NCBI GenBank assembly: GCA_016790285.1
Contig: JAEUPJ010000041.1
Location: 186,001 to 250,000, forward strand
DNA length: 64,000 bases
Direction: 5' to 3'
Source: Roseateles sp.
Lineage (GTDB): Bacteria; Pseudomonadota; Gammaproteobacteria; Burkholderiales; Burkholderiaceae_C
Position 1 is the stretch's first letter. Each line of letters starts with the position of its first letter. The notes below the pieces were generated by a model. The model was not told the origin of the DNA and searched no databases. It saw only the letters and a list, made by a program, of their open reading frames with translations. The translations under genes and the position numbers were made by a program. Shown in pieces: positions 57,132 to 64,000 of the stretch.

Positions 57132-57935
57132 ATGACGCACGCCGTCATCGGCTGGGGCCGCCTGGCTCGGGCGCTGGTGCCGGCCTTGCGTGAGGCAGGC
57201 GAGACGGTCGTCATCGGCCGGCGCCTGCCCGGCGAGGGCGGACTGACGCACGCCGAGGCGGCCCGCCAGGCCGACTGGGTCTGGCTCACCGTCCCTGACG
57301 ACCACATCGCCGCCACCGCCGCGGCGCTGCCCTGGCGGCCGGGGCAGCTCGCGCTGCACTGCAGCGGCGCCACGCCGCTGTCCGCGCTCGCGCCCGCACC
57401 GGCGGTGGCGGGGTTTCACCCGCTCAAGCTGCTGGCGGGCGACGCGGGCCTGGCCGGCGCGCACGTGGGCATCGAGGCCGGCGACGCGCACCGCCCGGCG
57501 CTCGAGGCGCTCGCGCTGGCCCTGGGCCTCGTGCCGCTGCGCCTGCCCACGCCGATGGACGCGCCTGCGCGGGCGGCCTATCACGCGGCCGCCAACCTCG
57601 CCGCCAGCGGCGTGCTGGCCGTGCTCGCCGAGGCGCAGTCGCTCTGGGCCGCAGCGGGCCTTGCGGGCGCCGATGCGCTGCCCGCACTCGCCCCGCTCAC
57701 CCGCGGCGCGCTGGACACGGCGCTGGCCCGCGGCCTGACGGGCGCCGTCTCCGGCCCCGTGGCGCGTGGCGATGCGGGCGTGCTGGCCCGGCACCGGCAG
57801 GCGCTGGCCGCCGCGGGCCTGCCGGAGGACCTGCTGCTGGCGCTTGCCCAGCGCCAGCTGGCCCTGGCGCAGGCCGGCGGCCGCCTGAGTGAGACACAAG
57901 TCACGGCGCTGCGGGCGCACCTGGGCAAAGCCTGA
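57132..57935 (+). CDS. Rossmann-fold/DUF2520 protein
   Basis: 267 residues. N-terminal NAD(P)-binding domain is short-start (MTHAVIGWGRLARALVPALREAGE with GxGxxA/G) and contains DWVWLTVPDDHIA. The middle has the HCSGAT and GFHPLKLLAG motifs of the DUF2520 family; the C-terminal helical domain contains ARAAYHAAANLAASGVLAVLAEA. Fold resembles hydroxyacid or prephenate dehydrogenases, but the substrate is unknown. Confidence 0.85.
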   Translation: MTHAVIGWGRLARALVPALREAGETVVIGRRLPGEGGLTHAEAARQADWVWLTVPDDHIAATAAALPWRPGQLALHCSGATPLSALAPAPAVAGFHPLKLLAGDAGLAGAHVGIEAGDAHRPALEALALALGLVPLRLPTPMDAPARAAYHAAANLAASGVLAVLAEAQSLWAAAGLAGADALPALAPLTRGALDTALARGLTGAVSGPVARGDAGVLARHRQALAAAGLPEDLLLALAQRQLALAQAGGRLSETQVTALRAHLGKA

Positions 57936-58063
57936 AGTCGTTTGCAGCCCGCAGCGTGATAAAGGCCGCGTTCGACCCGATGTACGGCGCTTGCGCGGCT
58001 GGGCAAGGCTCCTAAACTGCTCCGAGCCCGTCGCTGGTGTCGGGTGCACCGAGGGAGTTCTCC

Positions 58064-58618
58064 ATGTCCGACGCATCCATCCAGGCCGTGATCCGGGCCG
58101 ACGCTGCCCAGATCCTGCACAACGTCGTGGACGAACTGCCCGACGCCCGCGAACGGCTGGCCTATGTGCGCAGCATGACGGAGCAGGCCGCGACCAAGGT
58201 GCTCAACCTCGTCGAGGCCGCCCAGGAAGATGCGGAAGCCGTGCGCAAGAAGGGCCGTGAGCTCTCCGACGCGCTGAACCGCCTGGCGCTGTCCACCAAC
58301 ATCAGCCAGGACCGCGCCCGCGCCCTGATGAAGCTGTGCGCGGCCTACGCCGCCGACGCCGCGAGCTTTGCGGCCCGCGAGAAGTCGCTGCACACCGAGA
58401 TCATGATGTCCCAGGACTTCCAGGATCTCTCGGGTCAGGTCATCAACAAGGTCAGCAAGATGATGGAGCGCGCGGAGCCGCCGCTGCGCGACCTGATGAA
58501 CTCGCTGCCCGCCCCCATCGAGCCGATGGCCCCGCAGGAACTTGGCGGCGTGCAGACGCCCGACAAGGCGCTCAAGCAGGACGACGTGGACGACCTGCTC
58601 GCCTCGCTCGGCTTCTGA
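58064..58618 (+). CDS. cheZ: Chemotaxis phosphatase CheZ
   Basis: 184 residues, slightly shorter than enteric CheZ. Long helical hairpin in the middle, the catalytic DFQDLSGQVINKV motif, and the C-terminal CheY-binding peptide KQDDVDDLLASLGF after a flexible linker (QTPDKALKQ). Removes phosphate from CheY-P. No che operon is nearby, so it is a stand-alone gene. It meets mtfA tail-to-tail with no spacer. GGGAG precedes the ATG by eight bases. Confidence 0.94.
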   Translation: MSDASIQAVIRADAAQILHNVVDELPDARERLAYVRSMTEQAATKVLNLVEAAQEDAEAVRKKGRELSDALNRLALSTNISQDRARALMKLCAAYAADAASFAAREKSLHTEIMMSQDFQDLSGQVINKVSKMMERAEPPLRDLMNSLPAPIEPMAPQELGGVQTPDKALKQDDVDDLLASLGF

Positions 58619-59440
58619 TCAGGCCCAGCTCGCCGGGTCGAGCTTGTAGTAGCTGCTCAACTCGGCGTACAGCGCCGGGTGGCCCGCGGCCAGCTCGATC
58701 GGCCGCTCGAAGAAGAGCTCGCTGATCACCGCAAAGAACTCCGCCGGGTCGGTGGCCGCATAGGCATCGATCAGACCGGGCTCGCCGCGCGCAAGCCGCC
58801 AGCGCAGCGCATCGAACTCGTTCTGCATCACCGTGGACCAGCGCCGGTAGGCGTTGGCCGAGGGCAGGGCGGGCGCACCATTGGCCGGGCCGCCGGCCTG
58901 GTCGAGCTGGTGGGCGAACTCGTGGATGACGACGTTGTGGCCGTCACCCGGCGTGGCGGCGCCACGCTTGACCTCGTCCCAGGCCAGCAGCACCTGGCCC
59001 TGGCTCCAGCTCTCGCCCGCGAGCACGCGGCGCTGGTCGGACAGCACGCCGCCCGACTCCGTCACGGGGCGGTCCACCACGAAGGCGCCGGGGTACACCA
59101 GCACCTGGCGCAGCTCCGGGTAGATGCCGCGCGCCGCGCCCAGCAGCGGCAGGCAGGCCAGCGCCGCGATGGTGACGCGGATCTCGTCCGTCACGCGCAG
59201 GCCGCGGCAGCCGAGGATGGGCTTTTCGGCCAGGAAGACCTGCATCAGCGCCTTCAGACGCAGTTGCTGGCGGGCCGGCAGCCGGTTCACGAGCGGCACA
59301 TGCCGGCGCAACAGGCGCCGCCACGCGGCCGGGAAGGGGCGGCTGGCGATGCGCTCGCGGCGGCGGCGTACCCACAGGGGCCACAGCGCGATGCCGGCGG
59401 CGGCCAGCAGCACGAGACAGAAGCAGATGAACAGGGCCAT
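58619..59440 (-). CDS. mtfA: Zinc-dependent peptidase MtfA (M90)
   Basis: 273 residues from the ATG at 59440. In E. coli MtfA binds the repressor Mlc and has aminopeptidase-like activity. N-terminal hydrophobic segment ICFCLVLLAAAGIALWPLW, then PLVNRLPARQQLRLKALMQVFLAEKPILGCRGL, family-specific. The zinc motif HEFAHQLDQAGGPANG is near residue 165 and FFAVISELFFERP contains the third-ligand Glu. A membrane anchor is present here, unlike the soluble enteric protein. Confidence 0.93.
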   Translation of the reverse strand: MALFICFCLVLLAAAGIALWPLWVRRRRERIASRPFPAAWRRLLRRHVPLVNRLPARQQLRLKALMQVFLAEKPILGCRGLRVTDEIRVTIAALACLPLLGAARGIYPELRQVLVYPGAFVVDRPVTESGGVLSDQRRVLAGESWSQGQVLLAWDEVKRGAATPGDGHNVVIHEFAHQLDQAGGPANGAPALPSANAYRRWSTVMQNEFDALRWRLARGEPGLIDAYAATDPAEFFAVISELFFERPIELAAGHPALYAELSSYYKLDPASWA

Positions 59441-59508
59441 GCCCGGCAACTGGGTGCGCGCAGCCCGTTTGCAAGCTGCGGCTAAACCCCAACTGGTACA
59501 ACACGGCC

Positions 59509-60672
59509 ATGCCCAAGCCTGCCGCACCGCCCCTGCACGCCTGGCAGGTGCTGCTGGGTGGCATCTGCGCGCTGGTGCTCACCATCGGCCTGGCGCGCTT
59601 CGCCTACACGCCGCTGCTGCCGCAGATGCACGCGCAAGCGGGCCTGGGCGTGGCCGACGGCGGGCTGCTCGCCGCCATCAATTACGCGGGCTACATGAGC
59701 GGCGCCCTGCTCGCGTCGTGGATCGAAAGCCCGGCGTGGCGGCACCGCCTCTACAGCCTCGGGCTGCCGCTGGCGCTGGCCATCACGGCGCTGATGGGCT
59801 GGAGTTCGTCGTTCGGCGTCTGGGCGGCGTCGCGCTACCTGGGTGGCCTGTGCGGCGCGGCTGGCATGCTGCTGGGCTCGGGGCTGGTGCAGGGCTGGCT
59901 GATCCGCGCCGGGCGGCGGCCCGAGCTAGGGCTGTATTTCATCGGGCTGGGCCTGGGCATCGTCGTGTCGGCCCTGGGCGCCATGGGCATGACGGGGCAG
60001 GGCCTGGACTGGGCGGCCCAGTGGGAAGGCTTCGCGCTGCTGGGGCTGGTGTTCCTCGTGCCGGCGTGGCTGTGGCGCCCGCCGGTGCCGCCCGCGGCGG
60101 CCAAGGCGGCAGCAGGCGCGGCGCCGAGCCGGCGCTGGATGCTGCTGATGGTGGCGGCGTACTTCTGCGCGGGCTGGGGCTTCGTCATCAACGCCACCTT
60201 CACGGTGGCCATCGTCGAGAAGCAGCCGCTGCTGGCCGGGCAGGGGCCGTGGGCCTGGCTGCTGGTGGGGCTGGCGGCGACGCCGGCCGTGTTCGTCTGG
60301 GACCGCATCGCGCGCCGCACGGGTGACGTCGGCGCGTTGCTGCTCGCCTACGGCGTGCAGATCGTGGGCGTGCTGCTGCCGGTGCTCGCCAGCGGCCTGG
60401 CGGCGGCGCTGGCCGGCGCGCTGCTGTATGGCGCGACCTTCATCGGCATCGTCAGCCTCACACTCGCCCTCGTCGGGCGGCGCTCACCGGCCAACCCGGG
60501 CAAGGCCATGGCGCGGCTGACGCTGAGCTATGGCGTCGCGCAGGTCAGCGCTCCGGCACTGACCGGGCGGATGGTGGAGGCCAGCGGCAGCTTCGACGCC
60601 GCGCTGTGGCTCACTGCCGCCGTGCTGGCCGTGGGCACGGCCTGCCTGGCGGCGGTGCGGCGCCAGCCGTGA
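59509..60672 (+). CDS. YbfB/YjiJ-family MFS transporter
   Basis: 387 residues with about twelve hydrophobic segments in two halves. Family markers: GLARFAYTPLLPQMHAQAGL and LAAINYAGYMSGALLA in the first half, then YLGGLCGAAGMLLGSGLVQGWL and SYGVAQVSAPALTGRMVEASGSF near the end. Export of unknown small molecules. Divergent from mtfA with 68 bases between. Confidence 0.92.
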   Translation: MPKPAAPPLHAWQVLLGGICALVLTIGLARFAYTPLLPQMHAQAGLGVADGGLLAAINYAGYMSGALLASWIESPAWRHRLYSLGLPLALAITALMGWSSSFGVWAASRYLGGLCGAAGMLLGSGLVQGWLIRAGRRPELGLYFIGLGLGIVVSALGAMGMTGQGLDWAAQWEGFALLGLVFLVPAWLWRPPVPPAAAKAAAGAAPSRRWMLLMVAAYFCAGWGFVINATFTVAIVEKQPLLAGQGPWAWLLVGLAATPAVFVWDRIARRTGDVGALLLAYGVQIVGVLLPVLASGLAAALAGALLYGATFIGIVSLTLALVGRRSPANPGKAMARLTLSYGVAQVSAPALTGRMVEASGSFDAALWLTAAVLAVGTACLAAVRRQP

Positions 60673-60689
60673 TCGGCGATCGGGGGGCC

Positions 60690-60938
60690 TCAGCTGCCCT
60701 TGCTCGGCGGCGCGCTGCTCTGCTGGCGAACCGCGTCGCCCACCGATTGGGCCGCGCGCTGCGCCGCCTCGCGCTCGGCCGCGGTCGTGCAACGGGTCGT
60801 GGGCATCAGGGTGCCGGTGCGCGTTTCGCGGTCGCAGACCGTGCCGGCATCGGCGCCAGCCTGGGCCTTGTCGGCTTGAGGGGCTGCCGCACAGGCGGCA
60901 AGGGCGAGGGGCAGCAGGCACACAAGGAAGCGGTTCAT
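60690..60938 (-). CDS. Small lipoprotein
   Basis: 82 residues from the ATG at 60938. Signal with lipobox LPLALAACAA. The mature part contains VCDRETRTGTLMPTTRCTTAAEREAAQRAAQSV, with two Cys likely disulfide-bonded. The motif R-x-TG-x-LMPT-x-RC resembles short Burkholderiales periplasmic proteins of unknown role. Ends Ser/Pro-rich. Confidence 0.72.
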   Translation of the reverse strand: MNRFLVCLLPLALAACAAAPQADKAQAGADAGTVCDRETRTGTLMPTTRCTTAAEREAAQRAAQSVGDAVRQQSSAPPSKGS

Positions 60939-61154
60939 GGGCAATGGAGGCAGGCGTGAAGCCGCGCAGGATAGCGCGGCCTGACGTGCCAACCCAGTGA
61001 CATGCGGCACCCCCGGCCGCGCCGCCCCGCGCGATCGCCGCATCCCGTCCGCGACATCGCGCCACGAAGTAACTCTGTGTGACGCCGTCATCCGCGCAGC
61101 GCCGCCAGTGGTTAGTGGCAGGCGGCCGCACCTTCAGCGGCCGGGAGTTGCCCG

Positions 61155-61325
61155 ATGAAACGACTGGCCCTGGCCATCACGCTGATCTCTTGCGCAGCCC
61201 TGCTGTCGGGCTGCATCATCGTGCCGCACCGCCATGGTGGCTACCGCGATGGCCATGGCCATGGCCACTACCAGGGCGGCTACTACCGCAGCGGCACCGT
61301 CTACGTGCAACCAGGGCCACGCTGA
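61155..61325 (+). CDS. Very small His/Gly-rich lipoprotein
   Basis: 56 residues. GGGAG lies seven bases before the ATG. It begins MKRLALAITLISCAALLSGC (lipobox LSGC), followed by IIVPHRHGGYRDGHGHGHYQ and GGYYRSGTVYVQPGPR. It is rich in His, Gly and Tyr; the HGHGHGH run could bind divalent metal (inference). The stop TGA shares its A with the start of the next gene, which opens with the same MKRLALA sequence: the two are tandem paralogues by leader. Confidence 0.78.
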   Translation: MKRLALAITLISCAALLSGCIIVPHRHGGYRDGHGHGHYQGGYYRSGTVYVQPGPR

Positions 61326-61654
61326 TGAAACGGCTGGCACTCGCCCTCGTCGCGGCCGCGGCCGCGCTCCTGGCGGGCTGTGTGGTGGTGCCCGCGCACC
61401 GCGCGGCCTACGTGGCCGAGCCCGGCATCGTCGTCGACGCGCCGCCGCCGTCGCCCTACGCCGAGGTCGTGCCCGTCGCGCCTTACCCGGGCGCGGTGTG
61501 GATCAACGGCTACTGGGGCTGGAGCGGCGGTCGGCACACCTGGGTGCCCGGCTATTACGAGCGGCCTCACCCGGGCTACCGCTATGAACCCCACCGCTGG
61601 GAAAACCGCGGCGGCCGCTGGCATCTGCGCATCGGCGGCTGGATCCGGCTGTAG
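61325..61654 (+). CDS. Lipoprotein with YXWXG-type aromatic repeats
   Basis: 109 residues, start overlapping the preceding stop by one base (TGATG). Signal MKRLALALVAAAAALLAGC (lipobox LAGC). Mature part has INGYWGWSGGRHTWVPGYYERPHPGYRYEPHRWENRGGRWHLRIGGW: repeated W-x-x-G-x-W/Y units, like the WXXGXW/YXWXG outer-membrane lipoproteins. Role unknown; likely surface or periplasmic. Converges with the thiolase gene. Confidence 0.85.
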   Translation: MKRLALALVAAAAALLAGCVVVPAHRAAYVAEPGIVVDAPPPSPYAEVVPVAPYPGAVWINGYWGWSGGRHTWVPGYYERPHPGYRYEPHRWENRGGRWHLRIGGWIRL

Positions 61655-61662
61655 ATGGGGCG

Positions 61663-62865
61663 CTAGACGCGCTCGATCACGGTGGCGATGCCCATGCCAC
61701 CGCCCACGCACAGCGTCACGGCGCCGGTCTGCAGGTCGCGCCGCTCGAGTTCGTCGAGCAGCGTGCCCAGCAGCATCGCGCCGGTCGCGCCCAGCGGGTG
61801 CCCGAGCGCGATGGCGCCGCCATTGACGTTGACGCGGTCCAGGTCCAGCCCGAGATCGCGCGCGGTCTTCAGGGGGACGGCGGCGAATGCCTCGTTGATC
61901 TCCCACAGGTCGATGTCCTGCGGCTGCATGCCCGCCTGGCGCAGGGCCTTCTGGCAGGCCGGCGTGGTGCCGGTGAGCATGATGGTGGGTTCGCTGCCGG
62001 TCACGGCCGCTGCGCGGATGCGCGCCCGCGGGCGCAGCCCCGCCGCCTGGCCACCCGCACGCGAGCCGACGAGCACGAGCGCGGCGCCGTCGACGATGCC
62101 CGAGGAGTTGCCGGCGTGGTGGCGGTGCTCGATGGCCGTGGCCGGTGGGTACTTGCGCAGGGCCGGCGCGTCAAAGCGCTCGCCGAGTTTGGCGAAGCTG
62201 GGTTTCAGCGCGGCGAGGGTCTCGGCGCTCGTCTGCGGCCGGATGGTCTCGTCTTCGGCCAGCAGCAGCGCGCCGGCCGCATCGTGCACCGGCACGAGGG
62301 CGTGCTCGAAGCGCCCGGCCGCGCGGGCAGCCGCCGCACGGGCGTGCGAGCGGGCGGCGTAGTCGTCCAGCATCTCGCGTGAGAAGCCTTCCAGCGTCGC
62401 GATGAGGTCGGCGCTGATGCCCTGCGGCACGAAGCCGATGGCCTCGATGACGCGTTCGTCCTGCAGCCACGCGCCGCCGTCGCTGCCCATGGCCACGCGG
62501 CTCATGCTCTCCACCCCGCCGGCCACGACCAGGCGCTCGAAACCGCTGGCGACCTTGGCGGCAGCCAGGTTCACGCTCTCCAGCCCTGAGGCGCAAAAGC
62601 GCGATTGCGTGAGGCCTGCCACCCGCTGGTCCCAGCCTGCGTCCAGCACGGCAATGCGCGCGATGTCGCCGCCCTGCTCGCCGATGGGCGTCACGCAGCC
62701 GAGCACGACGTCGTCCACAAGGGCGGTGTCGAGCTGCGTGCGGGTGCGCAGCGCCTGCAGCAGCGTGCGCAGCAGCCAGATCGGCGTGGCCGCGTGCAGG
62801 GCGCCGTCAGGTTTGCCGCGGCCGCGCGGCGTGCGGCAGTGGTCGTAGAGGTAGGCGTCAAACAT
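61663..62865 (-). CDS. Acetyl-CoA acetyltransferase (thiolase)
   Basis: 400 residues from the ATG at 62865. Degradative/biosynthetic thiolase: nucleophile Cys in [14 protein letters not shown], His in [15 protein letters not shown] and second Cys in [10 protein letters not shown]. Starts [22 protein letters not shown], typical of the beta-ketothiolase subgroup in lipid metabolism. An alternative GTG at 62883 overlaps the upstream stop (GTGA). Placed after a wax ester/diacylglycerol acyltransferase, suggesting joint acyl-CoA metabolism. Confidence 0.93.
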   Translation of the reverse strand: MFDAYLYDHCRTPRGRGKPDGALHAATPIWLLRTLLQALRTRTQLDTALVDDVVLGCVTPIGEQGGDIARIAVLDAGWDQRVAGLTQSRFCASGLESVNLAAAKVASGFERLVVAGGVESMSRVAMGSDGGAWLQDERVIEAIGFVPQGISADLIATLEGFSREMLDDYAARSHARAAAARAAGRFEHALVPVHDAAGALLLAEDETIRPQTSAETLAALKPSFAKLGERFDAPALRKYPPATAIEHRHHAGNSSGIVDGAALVLVGSRAGGQAAGLRPRARIRAAAVTGSEPTIMLTGTTPACQKALRQAGMQPQDIDLWEINEAFAAVPLKTARDLGLDLDRVNVNGGAIALGHPLGATGAMLLGTLLDELERRDLQTGAVTLCVGGGMGIATVIERV

Positions 62866-62879
62866 CGGGGCTGTCGGGC

Positions 62880-64000
62880 TCACAGGCCCACCGCGACTTC
62901 GAGCGTGGCGATCTCTTCTTCCACATACGCCGCCAGCCGCCCGAGGTTGGGCAGGGCATCGGTCGCGATCAGCCCGAAGTACAGCGTGCCCGCGTAGCTG
63001 AAGAGGGTGATGTTGAGCAGGTGCGTCGCCGGCAGCGTGGACACCGGGTGCATCTCCATCAACGGCGCGCCCTTGAGGTAGAGCCGCTCGGCCGGCCCCG
63101 GCACGTTGGACACCAGCGTGTTGCCCATGGGCGTGACGACGTCGGCCAGCTTGAGCATGCCGGCGATCTGGCCGAGCAGGCCGGTGAGGATGGTGTAGGT
63201 CTCCACCGCCTCGGGCGCGACGGCGTCGATCATGGCGCGCACGTTGCGCAGCGAGTAGCCGACGTTGCGCAGCCGCACGTAGGCGTCGTCGGTCGGCGGG
63301 GAGAGGTCCACGAGGATGATGCCGATCTTGTTGCCCGCCGCCTTCTCGCCTTCGCGGCGCAGGTTCACGGGCATCTGGATCGTGATCGGGCGGTCCAGCG
63401 TGACGCCTTCGTCGGCCAGGTAGCGGTGCATGGCGCCGTCCAGGCAGGTGAGGGCGACGTGGTTGAGCGTCGCGCGCGAGACCTTGCGGATGGCGTCGAT
63501 GCGCGCCATGGGCACCGCGGCGGTGGCGAACTGCCGCCCCGGCGTGGCGTTGCCGGTGAAGGGCGTGTCGCCGCTGGCCATGAAGGGCAGGGCGATGGCG
63601 TTCTTGGTCAGCTTGACCGCCTCCAGCGCCAGCATGGCGGTGAGCCGCCCGATGCCGACGGCGCGCTTGCTGTTGGCCGTGAGCTGCTTCCAGACCGTGC
63701 CGGCCACGGCCTGGTCGAGCCGCTTCTTGCGGCCGTGCCCGCCGCGGCGGGTGTGGTCGAAGGTCCAGACGGGCGTGAGGGTGTCGTCCTCGGGCGTGGT
63801 GCGCAGGGAGTCCACGCCCCAGCGCGTCATGGTGATGCCGTCGGCGACCGCATGGTGCATCTTGTAGTAAATGGCGAACTGGCGGTCCCACAGGCCGGCG
63901 ATGACGTGCACCTCCCACAGCGGCCGGCTGCGGTCGAGCACGGGTTCGTGCAGCCGCGACGTCAGCGCGTACAGCGCCTCGCGGTCGTTGGCGCCGGGCT
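62880..64000 (-). CDS. WS/DGAT-family acyltransferase, N-terminally truncated by the window
   Basis: Wax ester synthase/diacylglycerol acyltransferase. The frame runs to the window edge, where it reads [21 protein letters not shown] before the conserved core. The catalytic HHxxxDG motif is [15 protein letters not shown]. The C-terminal domain includes [22 protein letters not shown] and [16 protein letters not shown]. At least 373 residues are visible; the missing N-terminus is likely about 85 residues. Forms storage lipids from acyl-CoA. Confidence 0.92.
   Translation of the reverse strand, partial: PGANDREALYALTSRLHEPVLDRSRPLWEVHVIAGLWDRQFAIYYKMHHAVADGITMTRWGVDSLRTTPEDDTLTPVWTFDHTRRGGHGRKKRLDQAVAGTVWKQLTANSKRAVGIGRLTAMLALEAVKLTKNAIALPFMASGDTPFTGNATPGRQFATAAVPMARIDAIRKVSRATLNHVALTCLDGAMHRYLADEGVTLDRPITIQMPVNLRREGEKAAGNKIGIILVDLSPPTDDAYVRLRNVGYSLRNVRAMIDAVAPEAVETYTILTGLLGQIAGMLKLADVVTPMGNTLVSNVPGPAERLYLKGAPLMEMHPVSTLPATHLLNITLFSYAGTLYFGLIATDALPNLGRLAAYVEEEIATLEVAVGL

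Overview
The window is about 64 kb of very GC-rich, densely packed chromosome. Its gene content and order (recN-nadK/hrcA, TPR protein-lolB-ispE-tRNA-Gln-prs-rplY, rsmD-coaD-ferredoxin, mutM-mutY) point to a betaproteobacterium of the order Burkholderiales, probably near the Rubrivivax/Roseateles/Leptothrix group. That placement is inferred from gene content and base composition, not from a marker-gene search. Most genes overlap their neighbours by 1-17 bases and are translationally coupled.

Layout: (1) 1-3176: end of hisF, an unknown membrane protein, rsmD, coaD and a dicluster ferredoxin. (2) 3206-6264: exported proteins on the minus strand, namely an unknown beta-rich protein, an S1/P1 nuclease, and a pair made of a lipoprotein and a HELGH protein. 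(3) 6313-17380: an 11-gene minus-strand cobalamin operon behind a cobalamin riboswitch. It combines uptake (btuB, btuF, btuC, btuD) with late assembly and salvage (cobP/cobU, cobB, cobO, cobD/cbiB, a threonine-phosphate decarboxylase, cobQ) and a DUF1636 protein. (4) 17425-32679: the conserved pth / rplY-prs-tRNA-Gln-ispE-lolB-TPR block, split by a 9 kb plus-strand tripartite RND efflux operon (mdtABC type plus outer-membrane factor). (5) 32720-39955: mutM-mutY, a chemoreceptor, a DAO-type oxidoreductase, and a BlaI-type repressor coupled to an unusual M56 peptidase fused to a penicillin-binding D,D-endopeptidase. Two palindromic operator candidates lie in front of this last pair. (6) 40021-44695: rapZ, recN, nadK, hrcA and a CAT-anticodon tRNA.

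(7) About 44700-48300 is a visibly AT-richer accessory island directly 3' of that tRNA. It holds a compact three-gene minus-strand operon: a SPPY-type DNA methyltransferase, a DUF262 (ParB/Srx-fold) protein without a nuclease domain, and a HEPN protein with an Rx4H motif. This looks like an uncharacterised modification-linked defence system and is the main candidate for something new here. (8) 48322-53041 is a patchy region: a PLP-dependent dehydratase, a SLATT-like two-TM protein, several small unknown genes (two divergent ones sharing the same 14-base leader), a candidate anti-Shine-Dalgarno small RNA with a strong terminator, and an SGNH hydrolase.

(9) 53117-64000: an exported hypothetical protein, alkaline phosphatase, a VTT membrane protein, an exported SAM methyltransferase, a DUF2520 protein, a stand-alone cheZ, mtfA, an MFS transporter, three small lipoproteins, a thiolase and a truncated WS/DGAT acyltransferase running off the end. 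Two copies of a 75-90 base imperfect palindrome built from CACAGAG repeats lie at 2791-2874 and 13747-13835.
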